Source of the DNA: Istiophorus platypterus
Taxonomy: Eukaryota; Chordata; Actinopteri; Istiophoriformes; Istiophoridae
Length of the DNA stretch: 64,000 bases
Direction of reading: 5' to 3'
Assembly (NCBI GenBank): GCA_016859345.1
Contig: CM029124.1
Span: forward strand, 25,376,480 to 25,440,479
Shown in pieces: positions 1-12,839 of this stretch. The position numbers and the translations under genes are program-made. The notes beneath the pieces were generated by a model, which worked only from the letters and a program-made list of their open reading frames with translations, was not told the origin of the DNA and did no database searches. Each line of letters opens with the position of its first letter. Positions within the stretch are counted from its first letter, which is position 1.

Positions 1-1047
1 TAACTGACTCCTCAGTCCAAACATGGCTGAATAGTCTGGCCACCCAAACTGAATAGTCTGCTGGAGATGGAATAGCACCTCTGTTATGAGCTCCTGTAGA
101 AAGTTGGTGACACTATATGCTGGGCCACTCCCACTTTTGCCATGTCTGCTATCAGATAGTCGACAACTATCCCACATATGGTTCCTCCCATTGATGGATC
201 TGACAATTTTCATCAATTGTAGTCTAGATTAAATCTTACAATGTGTGAACCTCATCTAATTTATATCTGTATGTCTGTCATATTGCTATTGGTTAATTTC
301 AACTTGTAGCCACTGTCTTTTCTCTGTAGATGTATAATATCTGTTTGCTATGTGTTTCTGAGACTGTTGACCTCGATCTTGAGTAATTTTAAAATAACTA
401 ATTTTTGGCACAGCTCTTGTCATTTCAAGTATCTCATTTATAAATAAAATCCATAAGCAATTAAAGACACTTTGGTTTACACTCTGCTACATATTATATA
501 TGCTTTTCTGTGAGTCAAATTAAAATCTGACTGCATGTGTCTTGGTTTTCCCAGGCTAGATGCAAACTGAAGTAAGGTCCTATTCCAGGTTAAAGGGTAG
601 TTGTAATGCAGATGAAGCTATTTGGTAACAGCCAATTTGTCAAACACAATCAATGTCAATCCATCTTTAATACTGTACTTCTTGGTTGTGTTTATGCATA
701 AGATGGATGAAGTAGCAACAAGCTCTGAAAGTTGTCTCCAGAGTTCTTGACTTGGCTGAACTAAGGGTACTGCCTTGTTCTTGGAGTTGACAGCTTCAGC
801 CCAGTTTTGTTAAATCTAGTAATTTCAGGAATTGCGGTATGTCTCTTAAAATATTTGCTTTGCATTTATTCAGCAATCACTGCAGGTGGTCATTATGCTT
901 CAGGAAAGCAGGGATAATGTCCTTAGAAACATAGAAGTTTGACAGTGAAACATCAGTAGTTTGTCAATACTGGTAACCACAATAAGATATACCTTTGTCT
1001 ACATTATTTGCCAGCCTGTTTTAGTGAACAACAATTGTTTTGCTAGA

Positions 1048-1643
1048 AGCTCTGTGATGCTGTCCTTACACACCACTGTGCTTTGAGCTTTATGCTGATG
1101 TAAGCATACTAACCACATCCGTGATAAACACAAAGAATCACTAAGGCTGACGAGCAGTAGTTATGCAGGAATTGGGTCACAAACCGAAGTACTGGACAAA
1201 CTGAAATTTTGAGCAGACAATGGTGCTACATAAAAAGTGAAGGGATCAAAAGTTATTACTTTTAACCCTGAGGGGTACATGATTGCCAGAACCAAATTAA
1301 ATAGCAGTCCATCTAATAGTTTGTCAATTCAAAACCATAAATATCAACATCATTGTGGCGCCAGAGAAAAAGTCAGGGGATCACCTAAGTTAGGATACTA
1401 CATTTGGGGACCCCGCATACCTCCACCAAATTTTGGGGCCAATCCAGCAGGTAGATGTTGAGATATTTCACGAAATAAGAGAGAAGTTCAACCTCATTTT
1501 AACACTGCACGAAAAGTCAGGGAATCACAAAAATTGATAGGATTCAAATACATATGTTGAGATTTCTTTAGTCTGCCAAAATCGGTCGATCATAGACCAA
1601 CATTGCCATTCCTAAAGCCATGCCACTAACATGGCTAAAAACA
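1048..1643 (+). repeat. percomorph interspersed repeat, family A, copy 1 (longest)
   Basis: Starts AGCTCTGTGATGCTG and carries internal blocks AAAGTCAGGGGATCACC and TTGAGATATTTCA. It ends with GACCAACATTGCCATTCC followed by the CATGGCTAAAAA terminus. This block order is that of a very common percomorph repeat. Two further copies lie at 10400-10660 and 23610-23895. Non-coding; the mechanism class is not certain to me (probably a non-autonomous DNA element). Confidence 0.7.
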
Positions 1644-3069
1644 AAAGCAAAGGCTCTTACCTTGGCAATGCGAGCTGTTGATTCTCTTGTAACCTTGAGG
1701 ACAATCTATCAGAGGGATAGCTAATGAGAGGGAAATATAGAGGAGAAAAGGAGGAGAAGGGGGCAAACATGTTAGTCATTTCATTCAAACATTCAATGAA
1801 TGATTAAACAATAATAAAAAAACACATGATAAATGTGTTGCTTTTTAATAGTTTTCAAGTGATTTAGCTGATAACCAACATAAACTTTGACATTTCTCTT
1901 TCAGTGGGGCAGGTTTTCTCTGATGCCCTGTGTCTTAAAATACACAGTTAATGTTTAAAAAATCTTGAGACTCTAAAATAATAATCTCTCTGGTCAGTCA
2001 TATTTTAAGATGTCTTTTTGACAGTTTAGAAGAATAGTAAAATCATTTTGTGATCAATATTTTCACATGGATTACACACAGGTTACTTCCATAAGCGTGT
2101 CCATTTACAAACAGACATGAACGCCTACACTGAAATCTAGACAGAAATTCCCATCACATCCAGAGAAGAAGCTTAATCTATTAGCAGCATGTGCAGCAGC
2201 TGTGTCACTCATCTAGAAAGAACATCAAGTCAAAATCTACTGTATGTATCATAATGTAATGTATTATATTTCATATATTTTTAATCCTATACTTTAAGTA
2301 AAATTATTGTAATATTAATTTTAACCTATTCTCTTCTCTTTAAAAATGTTGAAAAGCTTCTAAACCTTTTATGAAAAAAGAATGAAAGGCAAAGATGGTG
2401 ATGAATAAAGATGATTTAACATGCAACTGAAAAGAAGCAGGAAAGAGCTAAAGGCCACAGGGCTGAAAGCTGCTTGGACAGCCAGTACCTCAAAATAAAC
2501 CACAGACTAAGTAGTCAAAATCACATAAATCTCTGGTGCAGGTTGGAGCTTAGGCCCTGCTGTAATGGTGGACAAAAGCACCAGTTGGGTGGTGGTACCC
2601 AAGAACCTGAAAGCAGATTGATATTTTGCTCAACAACGAAGAAGAAAGCTTTGTTTGTTTAACCGATAAAGCCAATTTATTTACCAGCTACCACTGGCTC
2701 CATGAAACAATGTACTCTTTCATACTTTACAGGGAAAACATTTACACTCATTGCCCTGCCATTACTGCAGACAATAGAGAGAAGGACAAACCTGACTTTG
2801 TAGTGACTTTCAGTGAAAAATAGGAATAGTAAAGCTCAAATTGCATTCTCATGGTATTTATGAGGCATGTGGGCCTAAACCTGGCATTAGTGATCACCAA
2901 TAAACAGGGCTTGACATAGTTTAATGCACACCATGATCAAACACCAAGCATCATCTTGCCCAAAATAAATGAATGAAAAATTAGTGAATCAAAAGTTAGT
3001 ATTCAATTCTAAATATATCAGGAACTAAGGAGGCACACCACTGATTTTACAAATCAAAGTCTGTTTCCA

Positions 3070-4900
3070 GATGTTGGGGAGTACTACAGCATACAGTTTC
3101 TGCTTATCCAGCCAGCTTCCCCCATGTCCCTGCTTGCCTCTTCTAAACAGTCTTCCCAGCAGTCTTCACCAGCTTGACCTCCTGCACCCCTATCAACGAG
3201 AGAGTCCAAAGCCACAGATCTGGAGCCTTTCACTGGGGATTTGGAGAAATACTGCAGTTTTCCTGCTTCAGTTCTCCCTATTTTTCCATCAGCAGTCATT
3301 AACCTTCTCTTCCAATCAACCAATCCAAGGTACATTATGTTATGGGACTATTAAAAGGAAGGGCTTTGGCTTGGGTGGGCGGGTTAATGCAAGTCAGACT
3401 ATTGGTACTCTTTGCTTGATCATCCCGATCACTATGGAAAGGCTTCTAAATGTCTCTTAAATCCATAGCAGGGATCTTGGCAGATTAATCTTTGAATTTT
3501 TGGATGGTGGCAGCCAATTCTCAGAGTAATTACAAGGCATTATGAGAGTCTTTAATGACAATCCATCTCACCTGGATTTTCTTGTCTCCCTAGCTATTAG
3601 GACAGAGCTTTCCCTATCCCTTTTACAAAGGCAAGAGTTCAACTATCTTCTGGTTATGTGACTGATGCTCCGTCTACTTCTGCTCTATCCAGCAGAGGAG
3701 CCGATGCAGTTAGGGCAGGCTTGCTTGTCTCCTGATGAGAGGCTTGACAGAATGAGGGTGGGTGAGTACTTATACTATGGTCAGTCAGGACATTTCCTTG
3801 CAACAGGTCCCATTCGACAAGGCTAACCAGTAGCAGTGGGAGTACTGGTGAGTCAATTTGATTCTCCATTAAAAATAAGACTGCAGATTCAAGCAACCTT
3901 CTCTAGTAAACTCACTTTAACTCTATTAACTTTATTAGATTCAGGGGCAGATGATAATTTTTTGGATTTGGATTTGCAATTCATCTGCTTCTTGATGTCC
4001 CTCTACCTTCGAGTCAACTTTACAACCTGTCTCATCCCAAAAGACAGGTTATGGAAAGGAACATTATTGATTTTCTGGCTGCAGGTATTATCTACCCTAG
4101 TAGCCTCCTCTTGATGCTCAATTTTTCTCTGTACCTAAATACTATACTGACTTCGGGGGGGGGGGCAAAAACAACATCACTATTAAGAACAAATACCAAA
4201 TGCAACTAATCAACTCTGCTTGTGAGCCCCTCCAGGGTATCACCATGCCTTCTGGACTAATCAATGATCCCGCTGTCATCAAAGCCCTAGTAAATAATAT
4301 GTTAAGAGATTTCCTGAACCTTTTTGATTTTATTTATGTTGATGATAAACTCATCCTCTCCAAAGATATGTCTGAACACATCTCTCGTGTCCACAAGGCT
4401 CTCCAGAGGCTCCTTAAAAAACAAGCCATTCGTGAGGGTGGAAAGTGTGAATTCCTCTGGTACATCATCAAGAGCAGGAAGGTGAAGACAATGCTCTTTC
4501 CTGACAGCACCTATCCAAAGAATCTCTATTGTGTCTGGACACCATCATTCCCATTGACCTGTGTGGTAGCAGCAGTATCCTAGGAAATTAATCAATGGTG
4601 AGAGAAGCTCAAAAGAATCAACCTGTCCCAGGTATCGGTCTGGCTAAATTTTTTTTGTTTTATTTTGCTCATTCTTTGGTCCTAAATCTCCCACGATGCC
4701 CATCCTCCAGGAATTAACCGCACCCTCAATCTTCTCAAGAGGCATTTCTGGTGGCCCACCATGGAGGCTGATACCCATGACTATGTCTCAGAGTCCTCTG
4801 TCTGCTCTCAAAGAAAGGCCACTAATTGCCGACCTGCTGGTTTGTTATGCCCACCTCCTGTTCGGGTTCTGGTTCTGCAGCAATTTAAAAGTTTTTAAAG
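3070..4900 (+). mobile_element. Ty3/gypsy retrotransposon remnant (gag-PR-RT-IN)
   Basis: A degraded LTR retroelement read on the plus strand, with pieces in the normal pol order. 3190-3750 is gag-like: capsid-type text with frameshifts, then a worn zinc knuckle YLYYGQSGHFLATGPIR whose cysteines are lost. 3836-4114 contains the retropepsin motif LLDSGADDNFLD. 4200-4583 is reverse transcriptase with MPSGLINDPAVIKALVNNML and an intact FIYVDDKLILSKD active-site block, running to GGKCEF. In another frame, 4689-4850 is the integrase zinc-binding region (NRTLNLLKRHFWWPTME, then a CxxC-type pair). The RT N-terminus, RNase H and most of the integrase core are missing. No LTRs were recognised. The element is dead and antisense to ltbp1. 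Confidence 0.85.
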
Positions 4901-5028
4901 TCAGTGCGATGTTCAATGCCAGTCAGTTAAGGCTGTCTCCATCTCTATGCAAGTAGTCTATTGTGTCTGTTATTTGCATTACAGGCATTTAATTTTACAT
5001 GTCGTGTAGTCATAAGGAGTACTGCACA

Positions 5029-5290
5029 GTAGAGCTGCAATGATTCGATGAGTAATTGATTAGTAATTCAAAAGAAAATTAATAGACAACTTATTTGTTA
5101 ACTGATTAATCGTTTTAGACATTTTTTTAAGCAGCAATGCAGTCACTGGTTCCAACAGGAAATCCTTAGGTTTTTGACAGATAATATATATATATATAAT
5201 ATAACAGATAATATTCACTATTTTACCATTTAATAGACAAAAAAAAAGAATAATAATAATCATCAAATAATCAGTGATGAATCGGATCTG
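5029..5290. repeat. hAT-type MITE fragment
   Basis: Begins TAGAGCTGCAATGATTCGAT with multiple ATTAATCG-like motifs (TAATTGATTAG, CTGATTAATCGTTTTAGAC) and a TCACTGGTTCC block. This is the left part of a widespread fish non-autonomous element whose consensus starts TAGAGCTGCAACGATTAATC. A TA-rich tract and an AATAAT tract interrupt it. Confidence 0.65.
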
Positions 5291-6216
5291 ATAACCTGGA
5301 TAGCTTAAGGGTTTTTTCAGTTTGGGGACAATAAGTTTATAACAGGAAACTGTGTCACAAACAGGAGGTGTGATGTTTTACAGACACAGAAATTTAATGG
5401 GGAGAAAGAGTGTAACAAACAATTCTTTCAAGTTGCATTAAGTGACATGTAGAATCCATTGTGTTTGGATCTTGGCCCATACTTGGGCCTGAAAGACAGC
5501 TGCATCAATTCTTTGTTTAATCTTTTTCTCGTAAGTTCCCCAACTTCATGTAGAGGAAAAAAATAAAGTGCTGCTGTACCCGGTTCAGTAGTCTCTAGTA
5601 GTAGTCTAGTAGTCTTTAATAGAAGTGGACTGTGCATAGTGCTTTTCTAGTCTTACCGACTTGTCCAGGACTTTCACACTACTGCCACATTCACCCATCC
5701 ACGCACACATTCATACATCACTTTTCCACACATATTGCAGTTTCTATATGCACACACAATTATAAACCCCAAGGTCACTTCAACATGCAGACTGGAGGAG
5801 CCGGGGTTCAAACTACTGACCTTCCGGTTGGTTGACAACCTGCTCTTCCACCTTCCTGTGAAACAGCATCTCTGTAGCCTGAACATTGAACTGTTAACTG
5901 TTAGTGTGTTTCCATATTATCTGCCGAGGGAGTTCACATACTCCATTGTTGCATACTGCCATCACCTGCTGTGACCATAGTATATGAGGTCATCAACTCT
6001 GTCACTGCTAGATTACAAACCCAATATTCCAATGCTTTCATGGTAATCCCAAGAGACTTTCACCACACTTCGTTTTCTGCCACAAAACAAACTTTTTAAC
6101 AATGTATCAACTGCCTCACCAGGGATAATACTTGAAACATGCATAGCCCTCACAAACCTCACACCCTCCTTTCTCTCACAGTTGCTTCCCTCTCACAGCC
6201 CCCTATTAATTAAGTG

Positions 6217-6267
6217 TGGGTTGGAACAGTGTCAGATACTACCAGTATCTGACACTGTTCCAACCCA
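6217..6267. repeat. perfect 24-bp inverted repeat with 3-nt loop
   Basis: Left arm 6217-6240 (starting TGGGTTGGAACAG) and right arm 6244-6267 (ending CTGTTCCAACCCA) are exact reverse complements, separated by ACC. The arms carry no mismatch, unlike the old repeats around them. The pairing stops at 6216/6268. It is unassigned to any element I know. Confidence 0.9.
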
Positions 6268-6954
6268 AACTTTGAGAATCACATTCTTTGACATTTCAAG
6301 TGCCTATAACATAATCAAGCCTGTGCCACTGAGAGAGAAGTTCCAGGTATCAGGTAGGCACATGTTTTCAACAAGGAAGAAGAATGCAAATAAAAAAGAC
6401 AATATTTCTGGTTCTGCTGCATTGATTTTGATATATATATTTTAACTGTCCCATCATGAGTTCAAATATGTATTAGAATGAAATGCTAAATTGATTGTGT
6501 ACTCTTTTAATAATGAAAATTAAATATTTTCAGTTTATCATCTGCTTTTAACTGAAAATCTAGGTCTTTTTTCTGATTACATGTATCTGTTACTGCATAA
6601 ATAAACCTAATACCATCAGAAAAAATTAAGACATAGCAACAATTAATGTTTTAAAGGATCCAAATAACTGATTTTGAAAATGTTTAAGTAGATGCAGGCA
6701 GATGTCTTCAAAACCTCCAGGATTACTGACTTCCTGACATATCCACCATTGTTTATACTACTGCACAGATCCACCACAGGCCACTGAGCTCTGAAGGCAG
6801 TTTCCCAACCTCATGGCCTAGCTGTGCTTTTTTTCAAATCCTGCCCAATAAATAAGATTTATTAGAGTTCGAAGTGAAGAAACATCTCAAAGTTTTTCAA
6901 GATAAATGGGAGGCACATGAATAAAATTTCCAGTCTCATAGCAGAGAGTCTGAA

Positions 6955-7115
6955 TATTTACATCAATGTGATATTTCAATTTTTACTTTCTAATAAATAT
7001 GCTTTGTCATTAAGAGGTATCAAGTTTAGATCAATGAGATAAAATGAATTTAAACAATTTTAGCAAATAAAAAAAGAAAATATGGTCTGAATACTTTCTG
7101 AGTGCACTGAACGCT
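6955..7115 (+). mobile_element. Tc1-like transposon 3' end
   Basis: A solitary right end. TTTGTCATTAAGAGGTATC is followed by TAGATCAATGAGAT and the terminal block GGTCTGAATACTTTCTGAGT ending GCACTGAA, the terminal inverted repeat of a common teleost Tc1 family. No transposase code is attached. Confidence 0.65.
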
Positions 7116-7782
7116 AATGTTTTGTGTCAGAGCAAATAAGCTTAAATACAGTTTTATGTACAAAAATCAAAGTATGGTTAATGTAAGAAATATGTGTATT
7201 TTTGAAGAAAAGTACTGTAGCTCTTACACCATAGCTCGTCTTTTGATGCCTTACATCCAATACTTTGGCCTCAAAGAGAGTGTTCCATAGAACTATAAAG
7301 AGAGTGAAGTTGAATACCCAGCTCCTACATAAAAAGTACAGCCACATTCACTCTGGCAACCTCCGCAACTCCGCCAACCACCAACACATACACACACCCA
7401 CACAATCAGTTTAGCTGGCTAACAACCTCTCTATAAAGAGCAGGGAAGGGGGGGCCAGCACTGCATGCCACCGAGGCATTTTTGTGCTTTCCCTCTCTGG
7501 AAATAATTCTAGGGGTGAAAGTCACCTGTCTTTTCATACCCACCCACAGGGTTATGTGATGTAATATAATGTTATTGCTCTGGCCGAGCAACTTAATTTT
7601 GCCTTTTTTCTCCTGAGGAAAAACTGCAAGAGACACACACTGAGATATATTACAACTTATTTTAGGGTATAGCTTTCCTGATGACATCACTATGGCATCA
7701 TTAGTTATTTTATTAAACTTGAAAAATCCTTGCCAGAGATACAATATAGAAGACCTGATCATTGGATGGTATTAGATAGTAA

Positions 7783-7812
7783 AGGTGTACCTAATAAAGT
7801 AGCCATTGAGTT
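7783..7812 (+). repeat. MITE terminus
   Basis: AGGTGTACCTAATAAAGTAG followed by CCATTGAG resembles the terminus of a frequent fish MITE (consensus GTGTACCTAATAAAGTGGCC). Only the end is recognised. Confidence 0.45.
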
Positions 7813-8036
7813 TATATGAAGTAATGAAAGTTAGGCAATAGTACTACCAAACGCCTGGAAACAGGCTTAATGTGAATTATCTGATTGATATTGTAAAAAA
7901 GGTATTTAGTTAGCATGTTTTTTTATCAAGCTATTGAAAATGTGCACGTATAGATTGACACTGCACCTCACTGAAATCTAGAAACTACTTACTTGACAAA
8001 ATTATAGATGTAGGCCTGAAAAACAGCTGTACTTAC

Positions 8037-8139
8037 ATGGTTTCTTTGGACACTTTTGGCATTTGTGGAAACCCCAGGATGTCCCAATGGTTCCACAGCA
8101 CTGCTCCTGCTTTGTGAGACCTGGCAGGGCCTTCCCACA
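8037..8139 (-). CDS. ltbp1: ltbp1 exon: hybrid (8-Cys) domain, central part
   Basis: A 103-nt exon with acceptor GTTCATGTAACAG and donor GTAAGT. It enters in phase 0 and leaves after one base (T). The peptide is CGKALPGLTKQEQCCGTIG followed by TSWGFHKCQKCPKKP. With the cysteine of the previous exon this gives six of the eight cysteines of the domain, with a CC doublet rather than the CCC triplet of true TB domains, as expected for the LTBP hybrid domain. The last two cysteines and the following EGF must be in the next exon. That exon was not found between 8036 and 1, so the next intron exceeds 8 kb or the exon has diverged. Confidence 0.96.
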
Positions 8140-11100
8140 CTGTTACATGAACAAGGACACAGAACAGGAGAGAAATAAATGGATGGAAGAGGATAATGTA
8201 TTGTTTTTATTTTAATACAAAATGATCTGTCTGCTTTCTCTGTATGCCTGATCCCCAAATTTCAATCACAACGATACAGTATACACACTTCATCCAGGCT
8301 AAATCTGAGGGATACATGCAAAACACATGCCCCACCTTCTTCTGCACCACTCCCTTACTGACAGTCCCTTATTTTTGTGGTAACAATTGGCCTGCAAAAT
8401 GTGACTTCTCGATGGAGTGACTTGCAATTCATGATCTTTTCTTGAACTCATGTTTGTGAATTTTTACATTTTGTCAGACAATAAATTTGCTCTTCATTTT
8501 ACATCCCTCCTCGCCAGGACATGATATCAATACCAAATAAGAAGTTGCTTTTTTTTTGGCTGTGGCACCATAATTTTGTCAATTTTAATAGCCCATTCTA
8601 GTCTTGACACATTCAATAATTGTTGGGATGGCTAGTTTCATGTGAAACTGCCTTGTTAAAGTTCCAATACGCTACACATATGGAGGATATTAAGACTGTC
8701 ACAAAATAACGTCAGGGGCACAAAATTTTATGTGATGCATTTCTTTCAGTTTAGCTGGGTGTTAACAAACCTTGATGATGTAAATAACCAAAGTTCACTC
8801 ATGAGGACCTGTTGCACAGATATTGTAGACGCATATTGCACACATGTGGAGAGTGCAAAAGAAACTGCCAGTTTTCTGCTCATGAAATAGAAATATTGGT
8901 TGAACAGACCAATAACTATATTTCAGTACTGTGATCACATTTTCTTCTTCCAGAAGGAAGGAGGGCTATATGGGAAAAACAGTTGACAAACTTTATTCTT
9001 CCAGCTCAACGAAATGATCAGCTACTGACGTAAAAAAGGCAAAGAAAAGGTAGCGTTTAACAGATCAGCCTCCCAATTTGGTGGCGGTTCTTGTGGGTTC
9101 TTGAGGGAATTACCCCTGAGCAAGATGAACAAATTTCAAGTGATTCCTTTGAGGAACAGGACGATAAATGGCCAATACATATTGTTTTACCTCATTTATT
9201 TCACCTTATTACATAAAAATTTTATTAATGCTTGTTTTACTAAATATAAACCAAAAAAAAATGTTTTTTCTTTATTTATTAATTTTGTATCTCTAGGTGT
9301 TAATAATGCTACAAAGCATATCTGGGGAAGATATTACCCTGACCTTTGATGATTTTGAGAGTTTGGATACTATGGTACCTGCTACAGTCAATTTATTAGA
9401 AAGAACTTAACATCCCAAACCTTCAACAAACAAAAAGCTGGGTTGACAATGAGCAGCAGTGTCAAAATAGTACTTCAAGGAAGAGGTTTCCAAAACTTGT
9501 TCACGTGGTATTGTCAGTCATCACCTCGGTGCAGGGATGACAGCAAGACTTTCATTAACATCCGGGCATAATAAGGTATCACACCGGTATAACTACTCGC
9601 CTGGTAAAGTATTTCAGGTCTTCAGAAATATAAGCCTCAAATTAGGCCTTAGCTTGTACCCCAAGTCCCCTAAACCCCCATAGTAGGTCTACAGAGTCCT
9701 CCATCTCTGAATCTTCTAATCTCATGGTAAGGCAGTTCTTCTCTGAGAAAAGAACAATGTCAAGGGTTATAAAACTGGAGAGTTTATATTTGTTTTTGTT
9801 TAGTTATGCAAACAGTTTGACATAATAATTCTGTACTTGTAGGCATTTGATGAGACAGTGAGCAGCAGCAAATAATTAAATAGGTTTGGGTTTTTTCTGT
9901 GGCTTATGTACAATAATTTTTAGAAAACTTAGACATTCACAGGATTTTTTTTTTTTAAAGAACTAAACAATTACAATGAGCTGTTTTTAAATACACATGG
10001 CTTTCCTACCTGCAACCAGGTGTCCATAAAGTACATTAGAGTACATGCAAAAATTTGCTCATGGAAGGAATTCCCTTAATGATTTCTCTTCATTGATGAC
10101 TCCCATCCCTTTATATCATCTGCTCTGGTATGTAGGGCTCCACCAGTTCAGTCCAAACAGCAAAAGTGACTTTTAAGGACTCTGAATGTGTGTTGCACCA
10201 CATTTCTGGTTTGGAGGCTTGTTATTCCACTCCATCAGAGAGGAGTGTCTGTTTGTATTTTTCCAGCACAAAACCTCAGTGTGACCTTTTAGTAAATAAG
10301 GACAATTGCAGATTCACTGTTTAGCACCAAAAAAGGGTTACAAAACCCTAGTATATATCTCCCACATGTAAACAAAACTCAGAGTCTAGAAACCATGGTA
10401 GCAACTCTGCAAGGCTGTACTTAGACACAGTGGTGTGTTAAATGCAACCATTAGCATGCTATCATCCTCCCAATGGTAACACTAGCATGATGATGTTTAA
10501 CAGGCATAATGTTTACCATGATCAATACCTTAGTTTTGCATATTAGTATGCTGAAATTTGCTAATTAGCGCTAAACACAATGTACAGCTGAGTTTGATGG
10601 GAAAGGAGGTTTCTGGTCCTTGGTCATAAAAAAAGTATGCTGATATATTTGGTTAGTCAAAATACAAAAAAAATTAAGAGAATGAGTTGTTGTTAAAGTA
10701 GGCCCACAGAGATTACAAGACTATGCATTTGCCATGCTATATTTAACGAGTCTCATGTTCGTAAAAGCTAACTATTGTCACGAATGAGAAATTGTATTTC
10801 GATTTGTTAAGAGGTATAATGTTATTACAGTAAGTCAGGAAATTAACAAATCATCAAGACTCTATCTAGAGTCCTATAAGGTTTATTTCATAAACAGGTC
10901 CTTATTCAGGTGTATATTGCTCCGTTGTGCTTTTGATTGGTGTCTTTGCCTCTTAAGTCATATTATATGAAGGCTGCACCAGAATGTGCTGTCTGTTGTA
11001 ACTGGGGATTAAAGTGAATACATCCTACTATTTTTAGAAACACAAACACCTTAGCAGAATCAGTACATAACATGAATATTTCTCTTATTTTACCACTGTT

Positions 11101-11563
11101 TGTGAGGCAAGTGGTCAGAGGGTCGACACCCGTTCCTTTAACAGCTTCATAACAAAACAATGAATTAACTACTGATTGTATGGACATAGTGCATTGCTTC
11201 TGTCCTTCAGTATGGCTTTTAATGCTGAATGGCAGCATCACTGCAGGAGCTCAATATGAGGAAAAAAATAGCTGAACTGTTTCTTAGTCATTTTAAAACA
11301 TACTGTATAAAATATTACTTTTTTGACTTTACAGCAACATTTTTGGCTTGATTTTTTTACATCATTTATTACGATGCTGGAAGTCATGTAACCAGCCTCA
11401 ACCTAGTTTTATATTTTATCAGGCAAAATTAAAATTTTAGGCAGTATTGCAATTGTCATTTGTTACACATATGGAAGCCATGAATAGTGAAGTCTTACTT
11501 GTACTATTTGATTCTCTTCAGTTGCACTGATTTAACATACTGTAGAAATGTCTGATGGTGTAC
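8140..11563 (-). other. ltbp1: ltbp1 intron within the hybrid domain
   Basis: A 3.4-kb phase-0 intron between the two hybrid-domain exons. Apart from one interspersed repeat copy (10400-10660) it looks like ordinary AT-rich intron. I see no further exon, RNA gene or transposon coding remnant in 8140-10399 or 10661-11563. Confidence 0.85.
10400..10660 (+). repeat. percomorph interspersed repeat, family A, copy 2 (5' part)
   Basis: Contains CTGCAAGGCTGTACTTAGAC, CATGATGATGTTTAACAGGC and CTAATTAGCGCTAAACACAA, then GTACAGCTGAG. It has the same block order as the copy at 23610 and the start of the copy at 1048, and is truncated after TTGGTCATAAA. Confidence 0.65.
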
Positions 11564-11865
11564 CTGACTGCCTGTGGTCTCCTGGAAGCAGCGGCCCAAC
11601 GTGTTTTTGGATGTGACTGGCTGATACTGAGGAACCTGGTAGCCATGCCTGTTGGGATAAACTATGTTGTAGCCATGGTGCTGGATCTTCCGGCTGCTTT
11701 CTGTGTGCTGGTAGGTGTAACTGGTAGATGAAGAGGAGCCTGACTGGGAACCTTTCAGCTGATGTCCGTTGTTGTGGTAATTGTCCAGCTGAGACACCTG
11801 GTGTACCTGGACAGAAGCCTCTGGAGGATGTTTGATGTGGATGTTGACAATGCTGGGACTGAACA
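11564..11865 (-). CDS. ltbp1: ltbp1 exon: linker and start of hybrid (8-Cys) domain
   Basis: A 302-nt exon with acceptor TGTGTGTCTCCAG and donor CAG|GTACAC. It enters with two bases (G|TG, Val) and ends on a complete codon. The peptide starts VFSPSIVNIHIKHPPEASVQ and continues VHQVSQLDNYHNN, a block strongly conserved in LTBP1. A Ser/Thr/Tyr/His-rich linker follows, then LGRCFQETTGSQ, which carries the first cysteine of the hybrid domain, the 8-Cys fold N-terminal to the first TB domain. Splitting the domain directly after GSQ, before CGKALPG, matches the LTBP1 arrangement as I recall it. A nearby alternative acceptor, TTCAG, would break phase. The donor is weaker than those of the other exons (GTACAC). 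Confidence 0.95.
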
Positions 11866-12839
11866 CTGGAGACACACAGGACAACATGAGCAATACAACT
11901 GTCACAGAGTATTATCATTATAAACAGCAAATTGTGGGTATAACTGTAAAGAAAAGTGCAATATTTTTAAGGGGACACACTCCACTGATTTCTCAGGAAC
12001 AGTTTACTCATCACGAGCAGTCCTACTTAACCTGTGGTTGGTGGCTCTGGAGGAGCTTTGTCAAACTGTTGGGAAGTTCTAATGAAAAACAATATTGAGT
12101 TACATTACGAGAATTTTAGTATCCAGTGTTTTTGGAGATTGATCCATAAAAGGGACTAAAAGTCAGAATATCTGAGCTTCTGTTTCATTCTTAACCCATC
12201 TTTTTTGGCCCTTGTCCCACAGAAGCTTGTGCTAATTAACAATCATATAGACTAACAGAACCTTAAAGATCATTTGCATTCACTGATTCCCCTGTTAATT
12301 GTAAGATGATTTATGTATTAATTAGGTGGTGAAAATATCATATACATTTACAAATTGTATGAAATCCTAATCAGTCTGCTATAGTAATCCTTTAGTAGAA
12401 ATTTTTGTTTTACATTTAGAAATAAAATATAATTTAAGACAAGCAAAGTTCTGCTCCCTGCAGTGATAGTCAGTACCTTTAAACAGAGGGCTTATACAGC
12501 AAGTTAATCAGTGCAATCCCTCTCTGTTTACTGATTTAATTCTATTTTATCCTCTTGTAAGGTTGAAAGTATTAGTTATCATTACTTGCAGATTATTTTC
12601 TCAACTCATTTATTAACTGTTTTTACTATAAATTGTCATAAAATAGTTTTAAAAAAATGCACATCAATATTTCTGGAGACCAATGCTTTTATCTAACGAA
12701 CAAAAAAGGCAGAGTTTTTCGATTTTTGACAAAAAGAAAAAAAAACCTGCAAACTGTCACATTTAAGAAGTTTGACCCAGAAAATGTTTGCAATTTATCC
12801 TTGAAGAATGAATCAAAAGGATTATTATAAGGAAATTCT

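Larger units (their letters stand above)
1..8036 (-). other. ltbp1: ltbp1 intron downstream of the hybrid-domain exon (partial)
   Basis: The donor side is at 8036 and the acceptor lies outside the window. Recognisable content: an interspersed repeat (1048-1643), a Ty3/gypsy remnant (3070-4900), a hAT-like MITE (5029-5290), a perfect hairpin (6217-6267), a Tc1 3' end (6955-7115) and a MITE end (7783-7812). In 1-1047, 1644-3069, 5291-6216, 6268-6954 and 7116-7782 I see no coding or repeat identity. I searched the minus strand for a calcium-binding EGF exon (D-I-N-E-C start) and saw none. Confidence 0.8.

Noticed and set aside
3084..3335. Minus-strand frame of 83 residues
   Set aside because: Shadow of the gag-like region of the gypsy relic, which reads on the plus strand.
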